Positions 46,368 to 55,428 of a DNA stretch of 64,000 nt are shown in pieces (the first letter of the stretch is position 1; every line of letters begins with the position of its first letter). The notes under the pieces are model-generated. The model was not told the origin of the DNA. It did no database searches and saw only the letters and a program-made list of their open reading frames with translations. The DNA is from Roseomonas nitratireducens (GTDB lineage Bacteria; Pseudomonadota; Alphaproteobacteria; Acetobacterales; Acetobacteraceae), in the NCBI RefSeq assembly GCF_017813355.1, contig NZ_JAGIYZ010000009.1:1-64000 (forward strand). The letters run 5' to 3'. The position numbers and the translations under genes are program-made.

Positions 46368-47420
46368 ATGGCCGATGGGATCGCGACCGACGAACTGCCT
46401 GTGAAGTTCGATCTGCTCACCTCGAACCCGGTCTACAAGCCCTTCCGGTATCCCTGGGCCTATGACGCCTGGCTGACCCAGCAGCGAATCCATTGGCTGC
46501 CGGAGGAAGTGCCGCTCGCGGACGATGTGAAGGACTGGCAAAAGAATCTCACAGAATCCGAGCGGAACCTGCTGACGCAGATCTTCCGCTTCTTCACCCA
46601 GGCGGATGTCGAGGTGAACAACTGCTACATGAAGCACTATTCGCAGGTGTTCAAGCCGACGGAAGTGCTGATGATGCTGAGCGCCTTCTCGAACATCGAG
46701 ACGGTGCATATCGCGGCGTACTCCCACCTGCTCGACACCATCGGCATGCCGGAGATCGAGTACACGGCCTTCCTCAAGTACAAGGAGATGAAGGACAAGT
46801 ACGACTACATGCAGACCTTCTCGGTCGAGAGCAAGACCGAGATCGCCAAGACGCTCGCCGCGTTCGGCGCCTTTACAGAAGGCCTGCAGCTCTTCGCGTC
46901 TTTCGCGATCCTCATGAATTTCCCGCGCTTCAACAAGATGAAGGGCATGGGGCAGATCGTGTCCTGGTCCGTGCGCGACGAGACGCTGCACTGCTTGTCC
47001 GTCATCCGGCTGTTCCGCACCTTCGTGCAGGAGAATCCGGAGATCTGGACCGAGGAGTTCCGGCGCGACCTCTACCTCATCTGCGCCACCATCGTGGACC
47101 ATGAAGACGCCTTCATCGACCTCGCCTTCGAGCTCGGCGGCGTACAGGGCCTCGATGCCGAGGCGACGAAGAAGTACATCCGCTTCATCGCCGACCGTCG
47201 CCTGCAGCAGCTCGGCCTCGACCCCCTCTACAACATCGAGAAGAACCCGCTGCCCTGGCTCGACGAAATGCTGAACGCGGTCGAGCACACCAACTTCTTC
47301 GAAAATCGCGCCACGGAATACTCCAAGGCGAGCACCGCCGGGACCTGGGAAGAGGCCTTCGCGGACAGCGTCTTCTCCACGCCCCAACCGGAAGGCGCGA
47401 TCGAAGGCGTCCGTCACTGA
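46368..47420 (+). CDS. nrdB: Ribonucleoside-diphosphate reductase class Ia, beta subunit
   Basis: Small subunit carrying the diiron-tyrosyl radical cofactor. The 350-residue ferritin-like protein has the iron ligands and radical tyrosine in FSNIETVHIAAYSHLLDTIG, where Glu, His (+3) and Tyr (+7) match E115, H118 and Y122 of Escherichia coli NrdB. The second iron-binding half shows WSVRDETLHC, with Glu and His. The C-terminal tail that docks to NrdA is present. The ATG at 46368 is preferred to the one at 46359, because the GGGGG ribosome-binding site touches the earlier codon and lies 9 bases from this one. Confidence 0.94.
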   Translation: MADGIATDELPVKFDLLTSNPVYKPFRYPWAYDAWLTQQRIHWLPEEVPLADDVKDWQKNLTESERNLLTQIFRFFTQADVEVNNCYMKHYSQVFKPTEVLMMLSAFSNIETVHIAAYSHLLDTIGMPEIEYTAFLKYKEMKDKYDYMQTFSVESKTEIAKTLAAFGAFTEGLQLFASFAILMNFPRFNKMKGMGQIVSWSVRDETLHCLSVIRLFRTFVQENPEIWTEEFRRDLYLICATIVDHEDAFIDLAFELGGVQGLDAEATKKYIRFIADRRLQQLGLDPLYNIEKNPLPWLDEMLNAVEHTNFFENRATEYSKASTAGTWEEAFADSVFSTPQPEGAIEGVRH

Positions 47421-47426
47421 GCGTTA

Positions 47427-47452
47427 CGCGGGGCGCCCTTGCGCGCCCCGCG
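47427..47452 (+). other. GC-rich hairpin after nrdB
   Basis: CGCGGGGCGC (47427-47436) and GCGCCCCGCG (47443-47452) form a perfect 10-bp stem with a six-base loop just 7 bases after the nrdB stop and 22 bases before the next start codon. No T-run follows, so it is not a standard intrinsic terminator; it may slow transcription or protect the nrdB message. Confidence 0.5.
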
Positions 47453-47474
47453 CCGCGGTGCGTATCAGCCGCGC

Positions 47475-48149
47475 ATGATCCGCGTCGTCCGCATCGCTTC
47501 ACTTGTCCTCGCACTTCTCCTTGGCGGGCTCTGGGCGTTCGCCTGGCTTGGGCGCTCGCCCAATGAGCCCATCGCCGACGCGTTCCTCCGCCGCATCGCC
47601 GCGCTGACCGGCATGGAGATGCCGGCGCCATCCGCCGGCGGCATCCAGCTGGCGCAGGGCGTGGCGCTTGGCGGGCCCTTCACCCTCGTCGATCACACCG
47701 GCCGCACCGTGACCGACCGCGACTTCGCGGGGCGCGCCGTGCTGCTGTATTTCGGCTACGCCTACTGCCCGGATGTCTGCCCGACCGAACTGGGCACGAT
47801 CGCCGCGGCCTTGGATGCGATGGGCCCCGCGGGCGAGCGCGTGACGCCGGTCTTCATCACCATCGACCCCGAGCGCGACACGCAGGCGGCGCTCGCCGAC
47901 TACGTGTCCCGATTCCATCCGCGCATGGTGGGCCTGACCGGCACGCCGGAGCAGATCGCCCAGGCCGCCCGCGCCTATCGCGTGTACTACGCCAAGGTCC
48001 GCCCGCGTGACATGGGCGACTACCTGATGGACCACTCGTCCTTCATCTATTTCATCGGCCCGGATGGTCGCGTGAGAAGTCTCTTCCGGCCCGAGACCAC
48101 ACCCGAGGCGATTGCCGGCGCCGTGGCTGCGCAACTGCGCGCTTTATGA
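47475..48149 (+). CDS. SCO1/SenC-family copper chaperone
   Basis: A 224-residue membrane-anchored thioredoxin-fold protein that delivers copper to the CuA site of cytochrome c oxidase. An N-terminal hydrophobic anchor (VVRIASLVLALLLGGLWAFAWL) is followed by a periplasmic domain with the copper motif YCPDVCP (CxxxC) and the third ligand His in LMDHSSFIYFIGPDG. GIQLAQGVALGGPFTLVDHTG is the usual start of the domain. The ATG at 47475 gives the anchor directly. No oxidase genes are in the window. Confidence 0.9.
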   Translation: MIRVVRIASLVLALLLGGLWAFAWLGRSPNEPIADAFLRRIAALTGMEMPAPSAGGIQLAQGVALGGPFTLVDHTGRTVTDRDFAGRAVLLYFGYAYCPDVCPTELGTIAAALDAMGPAGERVTPVFITIDPERDTQAALADYVSRFHPRMVGLTGTPEQIAQAARAYRVYYAKVRPRDMGDYLMDHSSFIYFIGPDGRVRSLFRPETTPEAIAGAVAAQLRAL

Positions 48150-48252
48150 GACGCGGGGTTCCGCAACCGGGCGGCAATGGCTATGTTCTCCGTGCCGCGT
48201 GTCCGAAGCCCCCCGAAGGGCGCGACGGCGGAACGACGAAGGGGCAGGCTTG

Positions 48253-48540
48253 ATGTCTTTCGAGGATTCAGATGGCGCGCAGGGCGCCGAAGGTGGTCGT
48301 GGCGGCGGCGCTACGCCGCGCCATACCCGACGTCTGTCGGACAAGATCCTCATCGCGTTCCACCACGCCTGCGACCAGGGTGATTTCGAGGTGGCGGAGG
48401 ATCTGCTCCGGATTCTCGAAATGATGCTGACGCGCCGGCCAACCGCGCCGGATTCCAACAGACGCAAGAACCTCGAGAGCCTTGTCGCCGCGCATGAGCG
48501 ACTCTGGCTCCTCCGCCATCCGGAAGTGAAGGACCAGTAG
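48253..48540 (+). CDS. Small conserved hypothetical protein
   Basis: A 95-residue protein. A Gly-rich, disordered N-terminal part (about 1-22) precedes a helical segment RRLSDKILIAFHHACDQGDFEVAEDLLRILEMML and a charged tail ending LRHPEVKDQ. The helix-turn-helix-like pattern with ACDQGDFEVAE resembles a single TPR- or ankyrin-like unit, and I believe this helical core recurs among alphaproteobacteria, but I assign no function. The ATG at 48253 has an AAGGGG-type site 10 bases upstream. It follows the SCO gene by 103 bases. Confidence 0.65.
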   Translation: MSFEDSDGAQGAEGGRGGGATPRHTRRLSDKILIAFHHACDQGDFEVAEDLLRILEMMLTRRPTAPDSNRRKNLESLVAAHERLWLLRHPEVKDQ

Positions 48541-48556
48541 GTCAGCGCGGGCGGCG

Positions 48557-49288
48557 TCAGCCCGGCCCGAGCGGAGCGGCACCCCGGAGCACGTCCTCGA
48601 CGGCCAGCGTGAAGGTCCCGTCGGCAAGGTGCAACGCCAGGGGCGGCAAGATCCGCGCCGGGCCCTTCGCCCCCTTGCGCCCGCGCAACAGGACTCGTTT
48701 CGCTTCCATCCCATCCCGCGGCACGAGCGGCAACAGCAGCGTTGCGCCCATGCCCGCCCCGCGCAGTGCGGCGATGCCGGCATCGAAGCGCGCCGCGGGC
48801 AGGATCATGGATGCCGTGCCGCCCCGCTTCAGGCCGGCCGCCAGGAACGAGGCCCAGGCATCGAGCCCGGCATCGGATTCATGTGTCGCGGCGCGGCGGA
48901 TCGCCCCGGGCGGTGGCGTGCCACCAGGCCAGAACGGCGGATTCGCCAAGGCGTGGTGGAAGGGCCCAAGCGACCGGGCCATGGCAGGGTCAGCGACGTC
49001 CCCGTCTTCCACCCGCGCGGTCACGCCATTCGCAGCGGCATTGGCCCGCGCGAGCGCCGCCATGCTGGGCTCTCGCTCCACTGCCGCGACATCCAGCCCT
49101 GGAACGCGTGCCGCGAGGCAAAGAAAGGCGGCGCCGCTTCCGCATCCCGCTTCCAGCACCCGCTCGCCGGATCGCGCCGGGACGAAGGCCGCGAGCATCA
49201 CGGCGTCCAGGCCCGCGCGAAATCCCTCCCGCGGCTGGCGCAGGCGGACGCGACCGCCGAGCAGCTGATCCTCGGTCGTCTCGCTCAC
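48557..49288 (-). CDS. TrmN6-like tRNA N6-adenine methyltransferase
   Basis: A 243-residue Rossmann-fold methyltransferase. SAM-binding motif VLEAGCGSGAAFLCLAARVPG, acidic VEREP after the second strand, and the adenine-N6 motif NPPFW in ALANPPFWPGG. The N-terminal VRLRQPREGFRAGLDAVMLAAF segment is typical of TrmN6 (YfiC), which methylates A37 of tRNA-Val. Its start overlaps the stop of the DUF2007 gene (ATGA), an association seen in many alphaproteobacteria. RNA target inferred from family. Confidence 0.85.
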   Translation of the reverse strand: MSETTEDQLLGGRVRLRQPREGFRAGLDAVMLAAFVPARSGERVLEAGCGSGAAFLCLAARVPGLDVAAVEREPSMAALARANAAANGVTARVEDGDVADPAMARSLGPFHHALANPPFWPGGTPPPGAIRRAATHESDAGLDAWASFLAAGLKRGGTASMILPAARFDAGIAALRGAGMGATLLLPLVPRDGMEAKRVLLRGRKGAKGPARILPPLALHLADGTFTLAVEDVLRGAAPLGPG

Positions 49289-49497
49289 GCCATGGCCTCG
49301 CCGGCCTCCACAAGGACGGCCAGCGCCCGCGCCTCGTCATCCGTCGCCACGGCGAGGCGCCGCGGGAAGGCGCCGATGCCGCCTTCCACCGCACTGATAT
49401 GGGCGTCGAGCACGATCGTCTCGATGCCGGCGTCGGCAAGCAAGGCACGGAGGAAACTCAGCCTGACCGGATCCGTCGTGGTGGCGACAATGCGCAT
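49285..49497 (-). CDS. DUF2007 small protein
   Basis: A 70-residue protein with the DUF2007 pattern: MRIVATTTDPVRLSFLRALL, then DAGIETIVLDAHISAVEGGI, and RRLAVATDDEARALAVL. It has the ferredoxin-like fold of this putative signal-transducing family, related to PII-like domains; function unknown. The stop overlaps the start of the methyltransferase, so the two are translationally coupled. It is divergent from the prenyl diphosphate synthase gene with 87 bases between. Confidence 0.85.
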   Translation of the reverse strand: MRIVATTTDPVRLSFLRALLADAGIETIVLDAHISAVEGGIGAFPRRLAVATDDEARALAVLVEAGEAMA

Positions 49498-49584
49498 CGC
49501 AAGTCCATTTCCCTTGATTTTCCGCCGCTTGCCGCCCCGGCGGGCGGCGCCTATGGTGCCGCCCGCACCAGGAGCAGAGCAAGG

Positions 49585-50610
49585 GTGAGCGCAACAGCAT
49601 CGCCACGCGTCGCCCCGCCGGCCGCGCGGGGCGAAGACGCGCTGACCAAATTGATCGCGCTTCTGCGCGACGACCTCGAAGCCTGCAACCGCGTCATCGT
49701 CGAGCGGATGCAGAGCGACGTCGCGCTGATCCCGCAACTCGCGGCCCACATCGTCGCCGCGGGCGGCAAGCGCCTGCGCCCGCTGCTCACGCTCGCCGCC
49801 GCGCGCATGTGCGGGTATCGCGGGGATCGGCACGTCGGCCTCGCCGCCTGCGTCGAGTTCATCCACACCGCGACCCTTCTGCATGACGACGTCGTCGACG
49901 AGAGCGCACTTCGCCGCGGCCAGGCCTCGGCCAACGCCCTGTTCGGCAACAAGCCCTCGGTGCTCGTCGGCGACTTCCTGTTCTCCCGCGCTTTCCAATT
50001 GATGGTGACGGACGGGTCGCTCGAGGTGCTGCGAATCCTGTCCGAAGCGTCCGCCACGATCGCCGAGGGCGAGGTTCTGCAGTTGATGACGCAGAACGAC
50101 ACCACGACGACCGAGGCGCAGTACCTCGCGGTGATCGAAGGCAAGACCGCGGCGCTCTTCGCCGCGGCAACGGAAGTCGGCGCCGTCGTGGCCGGCCAGC
50201 CGCCGGCAGCGCAGGCGGCGCTCCGGGAATTCGGCATGGCGCTCGGCGTCGCCTTCCAGCTGGTGGACGATGCGCTCGACTACAGCGCCGACCAGGAAGC
50301 GCTGGGCAAGACCGTCGGCGACGATTTCCGCGAGGGCAAGATCACGCTGCCCGTACTGCTCGCCTTCGCGCGCGGCGACGATGCGGAGCGCGCGTTCTGG
50401 CGCCGCACGCTCGAGGATCGGGACCAGTCAGACGGCGACCTCGCCCAGGCGCAGGCGCTGATCGCCCGCCACCGCGGCCTTGCCGACACGATCGGACGTG
50501 CGCGGGCCTATGGCGACCAGGCGCTCGCAGCGCTGGCGGGCTTTCCGGACGGTGCCGAAAAGCGGGCGCTGGCCGATGTCGTCGATTTCTGTATCGAGCG
50601 CGCGCGGTAG
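49585..50610 (+). CDS. ispB: All-trans polyprenyl diphosphate synthase (octaprenyl/decaprenyl)
   Basis: Makes the long isoprenoid side chain of ubiquinone from isopentenyl diphosphate and an allylic primer. The 341-residue protein has the first aspartate-rich motif in LLHDDVVDESALRRG, the GGKRLRPLLTLAAA motif, and the second in FQLVDDALDYSAD; KTVGDDFREGKITLPVLLA is also typical. Start is GTG 49585 with a GGAG site upstream. The chain length (C40 or C50) cannot be read with certainty; decaprenyl is common in this order. It converges with trmJ, with 2 bases between the genes. Confidence 0.92.
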   Translation: MSATASPRVAPPAARGEDALTKLIALLRDDLEACNRVIVERMQSDVALIPQLAAHIVAAGGKRLRPLLTLAAARMCGYRGDRHVGLAACVEFIHTATLLHDDVVDESALRRGQASANALFGNKPSVLVGDFLFSRAFQLMVTDGSLEVLRILSEASATIAEGEVLQLMTQNDTTTTEAQYLAVIEGKTAALFAAATEVGAVVAGQPPAAQAALREFGMALGVAFQLVDDALDYSADQEALGKTVGDDFREGKITLPVLLAFARGDDAERAFWRRTLEDRDQSDGDLAQAQALIARHRGLADTIGRARAYGDQALAALAGFPDGAEKRALADVVDFCIERAR

Positions 50611-50612
50611 GA

Positions 50613-51422
50613 TCAGCCCCAGGGCGGCGCCACGTCCGGCCTTCCGCGCCGCATCCGGCCGCGCGACAGTTCCGTCACCACGCCGTGGAGGGTGCGGAGT
50701 TCCTGCTCCGTCACCTCCCCGCGCTGGAACCAGTGGCGCAGGTTGCGCACCATGCCAGGGCGCTTCTCGGCATGGTCGAGGAATCCGCTCGCGTCCAGTT
50801 CCGCCACCAGCCGTCCGAGGAAGGTCTCCAGTTCGCCTTTGGTGGCGATGCGCGTCTCGTTCGTCATCAGCGCGCGCGGCGGCGTCGCCTCGGCTGCCGT
50901 CCACCATTCATAGGCCAGGATCATCACCGCCTGGGCGAGGTTGAGCGACATGTGCTCCGGGTTCAACGGATAGCGGACCAGCGTATCGGCACAGGCCACG
51001 TCGTCGTTCTCGAGGCCCGCGCGCTCTGGCCCGAACAGCACGGCGGACCGCAGGCCGCGCCCGGCGATGTCGCGCAGATCCTCCGCCGCCGCGCGTGCAG
51101 TGCGGACCGGCATGACGACGTGGCGCGGCCGCGGGCAGGTGGCCATCACGCGGTGGCAATCGGCGACCGCCGCCGCGACGCTGTCGAAGACCTGCGCATG
51201 ATCGAGGATGACATCGGCGCCTGAGGCCGCGGGATAGGCATCGGGCTGCGGCCACCCGTCGCGCGGCGCGACGATGCGCAGGTGAAACAGCCCTCCATTG
51301 GCCATGGCGCGCGCGGTGCTGCCGATGTTGCGTGCCATCTGCGGGCGCACCAGGACGATGACGGGCGTCTCGCCGTCGGGCGCGGTGAGCCGCGCCCTGC
51401 CCTCCTTGCGCCCACCGGTCAT
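50613..51422 (-). CDS. trmJ: TrmJ-like tRNA/rRNA methyltransferase (SPOUT)
   Basis: A 269-residue SPOUT-fold 2'-O-methyltransferase. It begins with [20 protein letters not shown], the SAM-binding trefoil contains [15 protein letters not shown], and the knot ends with [18 protein letters not shown]. The C-terminal extension (about 180-269) is usual for TrmJ, which modifies position 32 of tRNAs. ATG at 51422 overlaps the DUF305 stop (ATGA). The frame upstream of it is unrelated. Confidence 0.9.
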   Translation of the reverse strand: MTGGRKEGRARLTAPDGETPVIVLVRPQMARNIGSTARAMANGGLFHLRIVAPRDGWPQPDAYPAASGADVILDHAQVFDSVAAAVADCHRVMATCPRPRHVVMPVRTARAAAEDLRDIAGRGLRSAVLFGPERAGLENDDVACADTLVRYPLNPEHMSLNLAQAVMILAYEWWTAAEATPPRALMTNETRIATKGELETFLGRLVAELDASGFLDHAEKRPGMVRNLRHWFQRGEVTEQELRTLHGVVTELSRGRMRRGRPDVAPPWG

Positions 51423-51781
51423 CGCGGCTGGCTTCGCGCGAGGAAGGCGCGCAGCTGCGCGATCTCGGCTTCCTGTGCACGGATGATGGACTCGGCCATG
51501 GCGCGCATCTCGGGGTCGCGTCCGTGGCGCAGCACCACGCGCGCCATGTCGATGGCACCCTGGTGGTGCGGGATCATGCCGGCGGCGAAGTCGCGGTCGG
51601 CGTCACCGCTGAAGCGGATCGCCATGTCGCGATGCATGCGGTCGTTCGCGGCGCGGAATTCACGCGTCGAGGCCGCCTCCTGCGCGCCGCGCGCGGGCGC
51701 ACCATGGCCCTGGTGGCCTTGTTGCGCGGCGGCAGGCGCCACGATCAGCACGGCGAGGAAGGCGAGCGCGAGGCGGGTCAT
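51419..51781 (-). CDS. DUF305 periplasmic protein
   Basis: A 120-residue secreted protein with signal peptide [19 protein letters not shown]. The mature part has a His/Gly-rich start ([13 protein letters not shown]) and the DUF305 core with [29 protein letters not shown] and [13 protein letters not shown], where Met and His residues could bind copper or other metals. DUF305 proteins are often linked to copper handling; not proven. The start codon lies 61 bases after the cysS stop. It couples to trmJ by ATGA. Confidence 0.87.
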   Translation of the reverse strand: MTRLALAFLAVLIVAPAAAQQGHQGHGAPARGAQEAASTREFRAANDRMHRDMAIRFSGDADRDFAAGMIPHHQGAIDMARVVLRHGRDPEMRAMAESIIRAQEAEIAQLRAFLARSQPR

Positions 51782-51842
51782 GGTGGTGTCTCCCGGCTTG
51801 TCAGGACCGGTCGGGATGCTGGCGCTTCCCATGGTGGCAAGG

Positions 51843-53264
51843 TCAAGCGCGACGCCAGGTCGTCCCACCCGGCCCATCTTCCAGCAGGATGCCCTGCGCC
51901 TTCAACTCGTCGCGGATACGATCGGCCTCGCCGAAGTTCCGCGACGCGCGGGCCGCGAGGCGCGCGGCGATGGCGGCTTCGATCGCGCTGGCGTCCTCGC
52001 CACCCTGCCGCCAGGCCGCGGGATCGCCGGTCGCGATGCCGAGGATCGACGCCGCCTCCCGGAACGCGGCCGCCGCAACGCCGGGCGCGGGCGGTTCGGA
52101 CAGGCCGGTCCGTTCCAGCACGACCGCGGGCGATCCGCCGACGGTCACCGCATTCTCGAGCGTGCGCAGGTCCCGCAACCGGCCGAGGGCCAGCGGCGTG
52201 TTGATGTCATCGAGCAGCGGCGCGATCACCCATTCGGCCAGTTTCCCGGCCAGCGGCCCGCCTGGCGCGGCGGGGGCGCGGGAGAGCATCGCATAGTGGT
52301 CGTCGAGCTCGGCCTTCGCCTCCCCCAACCCGTCCATCGTGAAGTCGAGCGCGGCGCGGTAATGCGTACGCAACAGCAGCAGGCGGAACGCCTCCCCCGC
52401 CCAGGCGCCCTCGGCCAGGATGTCGCGCACGGTGCGGAAATTGCCGAGCGACTTCGACATCTTCTCGCCATCCACGAGCAGCATGCCGTTGTGCATCCAG
52501 TAATGCGCGAAGGCATGGCCGGGGAAGGCGCAGACGGATTGCGCGACCTCGTTCTCATGGTGCGGGAAGATCAGGTCGTGCCCGCCGCCATGGATATCGA
52601 ATTCCTCGCCCAGATGCTTCCAGGACATGGCCGAGCATTCAATGTGCCAGCCAGGCCGCCCGCGCCCCCAGGGGCTGTCCCATCCTGGCGTTTCCGCGTC
52701 GGAGGGCTTCCACAGCACGAAGTCGCCGGCATCGCGCTTGTAGGGCGCGACGTCAACGCGCGCGCCGGCGAGCAGTTCGTCCGGGCTGCGGCCCGAAAGC
52801 CGCCCGTACTCGGCGAAGGACGACACGCTGAACAGCACGTGCCCATCCGCCGCATAGGCGTGGCCATTGGCGATCAGCCGCTGGATCAGCGCGACCATCT
52901 CGGCGATGTGGCCGGTCGCGCGCGGCTCGACATCCGGCGGCAATGCGCCGAGCGCGGCCATGTCGCGATGGAAATCGGCGGTGGTGCGGGCGGTGATGGC
53001 CGCGATCGGCTCGCCACTCTCGCGGCTCCGCGCGTTGATCTTGTCGTCCACATCCGTGATGTTCCGGACGTAGGTCACCTTCGGGTAGAGCCGGCGCAAC
53101 AGCCGCGCCAGCACGTCGAACACCACGACGGGCCGGGCATTCCCAAGATGCGCGAGGTCGTAGACCGTCGGCCCGCACACATACATCCGCACATGGGTCG
53201 GATCGATCGGGACGAAGCGGCGCTTCGTGCGCGCCGCGCTGTCGTGGAGGAGAAGGTCGGTCAT
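51843..53264 (-). CDS. cysS: Cysteinyl-tRNA synthetase
   Basis: Charges tRNA-Cys. The 473-residue class I synthetase has the zinc-binding and HIGH-type region [19 protein letters not shown], then [37 protein letters not shown] with further zinc ligands, [11 protein letters not shown], and the KMSKS loop [10 protein letters not shown]. The C-terminal DALR-type helical domain ends [14 protein letters not shown] ([15 protein letters not shown]). The gene lies 138 bases after gltX on the same strand; a short repeat-free spacer separates them. Confidence 0.95.
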   Translation of the reverse strand: MTDLLLHDSAARTKRRFVPIDPTHVRMYVCGPTVYDLAHLGNARPVVVFDVLARLLRRLYPKVTYVRNITDVDDKINARSRESGEPIAAITARTTADFHRDMAALGALPPDVEPRATGHIAEMVALIQRLIANGHAYAADGHVLFSVSSFAEYGRLSGRSPDELLAGARVDVAPYKRDAGDFVLWKPSDAETPGWDSPWGRGRPGWHIECSAMSWKHLGEEFDIHGGGHDLIFPHHENEVAQSVCAFPGHAFAHYWMHNGMLLVDGEKMSKSLGNFRTVRDILAEGAWAGEAFRLLLLRTHYRAALDFTMDGLGEAKAELDDHYAMLSRAPAAPGGPLAGKLAEWVIAPLLDDINTPLALGRLRDLRTLENAVTVGGSPAVVLERTGLSEPPAPGVAAAAFREAASILGIATGDPAAWRQGGEDASAIEAAIAARLAARASRNFGEADRIRDELKAQGILLEDGPGGTTWRRA

Positions 53265-53402
53265 GGCGGTCCGGCGGGCTGGGGTCGCGGTCAGGCGCGC
53301 GGGGAAACGGCTTCCCCGGAGGAGCGGTTCAGCGACAGAGCGCGGTCGCGCGAGGCCTGGACGCAGACATGACTTGTCTTTTGCGCCTTTCGGCGCGCCG
53401 GT

Positions 53403-54737
53403 TCAAGCGCCGGCCGAAAGCCGCAGCCGGAAGGCCGCCCGCTCGCGCCCGATCAGCGGCAGAAGCGTGGTGAGGTCGGGGCCGTGCTCCTCCCCCGTCA
53501 AGGCAAGGCGCAGCGGCAGGAACAGCGCCTTGCCCTTGCGCCCGGTGCCGTCCTTCAGCGCGCCGGTCCAGGCGGGCCAGGTGCCAGCATCCCAGGGTTC
53601 CGGCGGCAGGGCGGCGAGGGCCGCCTTGAGGAACGCGTGCTCCCCCTCCTGCACCGGCGGCACGATGCTGCCGCGGACCACGTCGAGCCAGGGCCGTGCT
53701 TCCCGCAGCAGGTCGAGATTGCCGCGCACGGCCAGCCAGAAGGCTTCGTCCGCCCCCTCTGGCAGCCGCTCGCGCACGGCGTCGAAGGCCGCGCCGTGCA
53801 GCACGCGCCGGTTCAGCGCGAGCAGCTGCCGCGTGTCGAAGCGCGCGGTGGCGTGGGACGAGCGGGTGATGTCGAACCCCGCCGCGAGTTCCGCCGGCAG
53901 GCCCGGCACCGGATCGGCCGAGGAGCCGAGCGCGGCAAGGTAGCCTGCGAGCGCGGCCGGCTCGATCCCGTCCTTGCGCAGGTGGCGCAGCGACACGGAG
54001 CCGAGGCGTTTGGACAGCGCGCCGCCCGTCTCATCCGTCAACAGCGGCAGGTGGCCGAAGGCGAGCCGCGCGGGATCGCCGCCCAGCGCCTCATAGAGAT
54101 CGAGCTGGATGCCGGTGTTGGTGACATGGTCCTCGCCTCGGATCACATGCGTGATCCCCATCTCGAGGTCGTCCACCACCGAGGTGAAGGTATAGAGCGG
54201 CGACCCGTCCGCGCGGATCAGCACGGGGTCGGAAATGGCCGGCAACTTCACGCTGCGCGGGCCGAGCACCAGATCCGTCCAGCCGACCGAGCGGGTGGAA
54301 AGACGGAAGCGCCAATAGGGCAGCTTGCCGTTGGCGATGGCGCGGTCGATCTGCTCCTGCGTCATGCGCAGCGCTTCGCGGTCATAGACCGGCGGGCGGC
54401 CTTCACGGCGGCGGCGTTCGCGCTTGAAGGTGAGTTCGTCCTCGGTCTCGAAGCAAGGGTATAGGCGGCCGGAGGCCTTCAGCTGCTCGGCCGCCGCCGC
54501 GTAGCGGTCCAGCCGCTCGGACTGCGCGACGCGCCCATCCCAGTCCAGGCCGAGCCAGCGGAGATCCTCCTCGATCGCCGCCGCGAATTCCGGCTTCGAG
54601 CGTTCGAGATCGGTGTCGTCCAAGCGAAGCAGGAAGTCGCCGCCATGCCTGCGGGCATGCAGCCAGTTGGCGAGCGCGACACGGGCATTGCCGACATGCA
54701 GGAGGCCGGTGGGCGACGGCGCGAAGCGGAGTTTCAT
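53403..54737 (-). CDS. gltX: Glutamyl-tRNA synthetase (short form)
   Basis: Charges tRNA-Glu, and in many alphaproteobacteria also or instead tRNA-Gln for later amidation. The 444-residue class I enzyme starts KLRFAPSPTGLLHVGNARVA (HIGH variant HVGN), has LLRLDDTDLERSKPEF, VIRGEDHVTNTGIQ, and the KMSKS counterpart LSKRLGSVSL. The length is shorter than the 470-480 residue GltX1 form, and this order usually encodes two GluRS copies, so it may be the second one. ATG at 54737 overlaps the small upstream gene (ATGA). Confidence 0.93.
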   Translation of the reverse strand: MKLRFAPSPTGLLHVGNARVALANWLHARRHGGDFLLRLDDTDLERSKPEFAAAIEEDLRWLGLDWDGRVAQSERLDRYAAAAEQLKASGRLYPCFETEDELTFKRERRRREGRPPVYDREALRMTQEQIDRAIANGKLPYWRFRLSTRSVGWTDLVLGPRSVKLPAISDPVLIRADGSPLYTFTSVVDDLEMGITHVIRGEDHVTNTGIQLDLYEALGGDPARLAFGHLPLLTDETGGALSKRLGSVSLRHLRKDGIEPAALAGYLAALGSSADPVPGLPAELAAGFDITRSSHATARFDTRQLLALNRRVLHGAAFDAVRERLPEGADEAFWLAVRGNLDLLREARPWLDVVRGSIVPPVQEGEHAFLKAALAALPPEPWDAGTWPAWTGALKDGTGRKGKALFLPLRLALTGEEHGPDLTTLLPLIGRERAAFRLRLSAGA

Positions 54738-55042
54738 CGGTTGGGATCGAGCGCCTGGTAGTCGGTGTCGGCCTTGCGCGCGGCCGGGTTGGCGATGCAG
54801 TGGTCGAGCCAGGACTTCAGCTCGAAGCCGGGCGCGATCGCGTACTCGCCGAACATCATGAAGGCGCTGCGCAGCGCCTCGGGGTCGTCATACTCGGAGC
54901 GCAGATGCTCGACCTGGTCGCGCACGAAGCGGCGGGCGTATTCCGCTGCCGCCTCCGCCGTGCGGAAGCCGTCCACGCTCCATTCCTCGTCGGGGTCCTG
55001 GTAGTGGGCGAAGTCGCCACACAGCACCTGGAAGGTGCTCAT
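54734..55042 (-). CDS. Unknown small protein, paralogue of its upstream neighbour
   Basis: A 102-residue acidic protein that I do not recognise. It starts MSTFQVLCGDFAHYQDPDEE and contains FRTAEAAAEYARRFVRDQVE followed by SAFMMFGEYAIAPGFEL. The middle aligns by eye with the next protein upstream (ARR-aromatic-VRD-x-VE, then A-aromatic-x-x-FGE-x-A), so they look like tandem duplicates. It is coupled at both ends by four-base overlaps, to gltX downstream and to its paralogue upstream. No membrane span or signal peptide. Confidence 0.8.
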   Translation of the reverse strand: MSTFQVLCGDFAHYQDPDEEWSVDGFRTAEAAAEYARRFVRDQVEHLRSEYDDPEALRSAFMMFGEYAIAPGFELKSWLDHCIANPAARKADTDYQALDPNR

Positions 55043-55428
55043 GGGGCGTCCTCGTCGTCATCATCGTCCTCGTCGCGGCGCGGGTCGAGAACGCGCCAGT
55101 TGCGTTCCTCGGCATCGCGTACCGGCGTGTCGGCAAAGTCCTTCAACTCAGCGCGGCTGACCCAGGCATCGTCGCCGGCGCCGAGCACCTCGGCATCCTC
55201 GCCGAAGGCGAACCACGCATCGAGCACCGCCTTCGCATCCATGCCCGGGGCGCGGCAGCGCTCGACGGAATCACGCACATAGCGGCGGGCGAAGGCGTTG
55301 GCGTGCTCGATGGTGATGAAACCGGTGACCGTCTCGACCGGGTCCGACCCGTTGGCGCCGGACAGGTCCATGATCTGCACGCCGAATTCCCCGCGCGGGA
55401 AAACCTCGGCCTCGAACTCGTCGCTCAT
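55039..55428 (-). CDS. Unknown small acidic protein, paralogue of its downstream neighbour
   Basis: A 129-residue protein of unknown function. The N-terminal part SDEFEAEVFPRGEFGVQIMD is followed by the shared block FITIEHANAFARRYVRDSVE, the AWFAFGEDAEVLG segment, and a very acidic C terminus (RRDEDDDDDEDAP). The shared block matches the downstream 102-residue protein. The ATG at 55428 overlaps the nadE stop (ATGA), and its stop overlaps the next start, giving three coupled genes in a row between NAD synthetase and glutamyl-tRNA synthetase. Confidence 0.8.
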   Translation of the reverse strand: MSDEFEAEVFPRGEFGVQIMDLSGANGSDPVETVTGFITIEHANAFARRYVRDSVERCRAPGMDAKAVLDAWFAFGEDAEVLGAGDDAWVSRAELKDFADTPVRDAEERNWRVLDPRRDEDDDDDEDAP

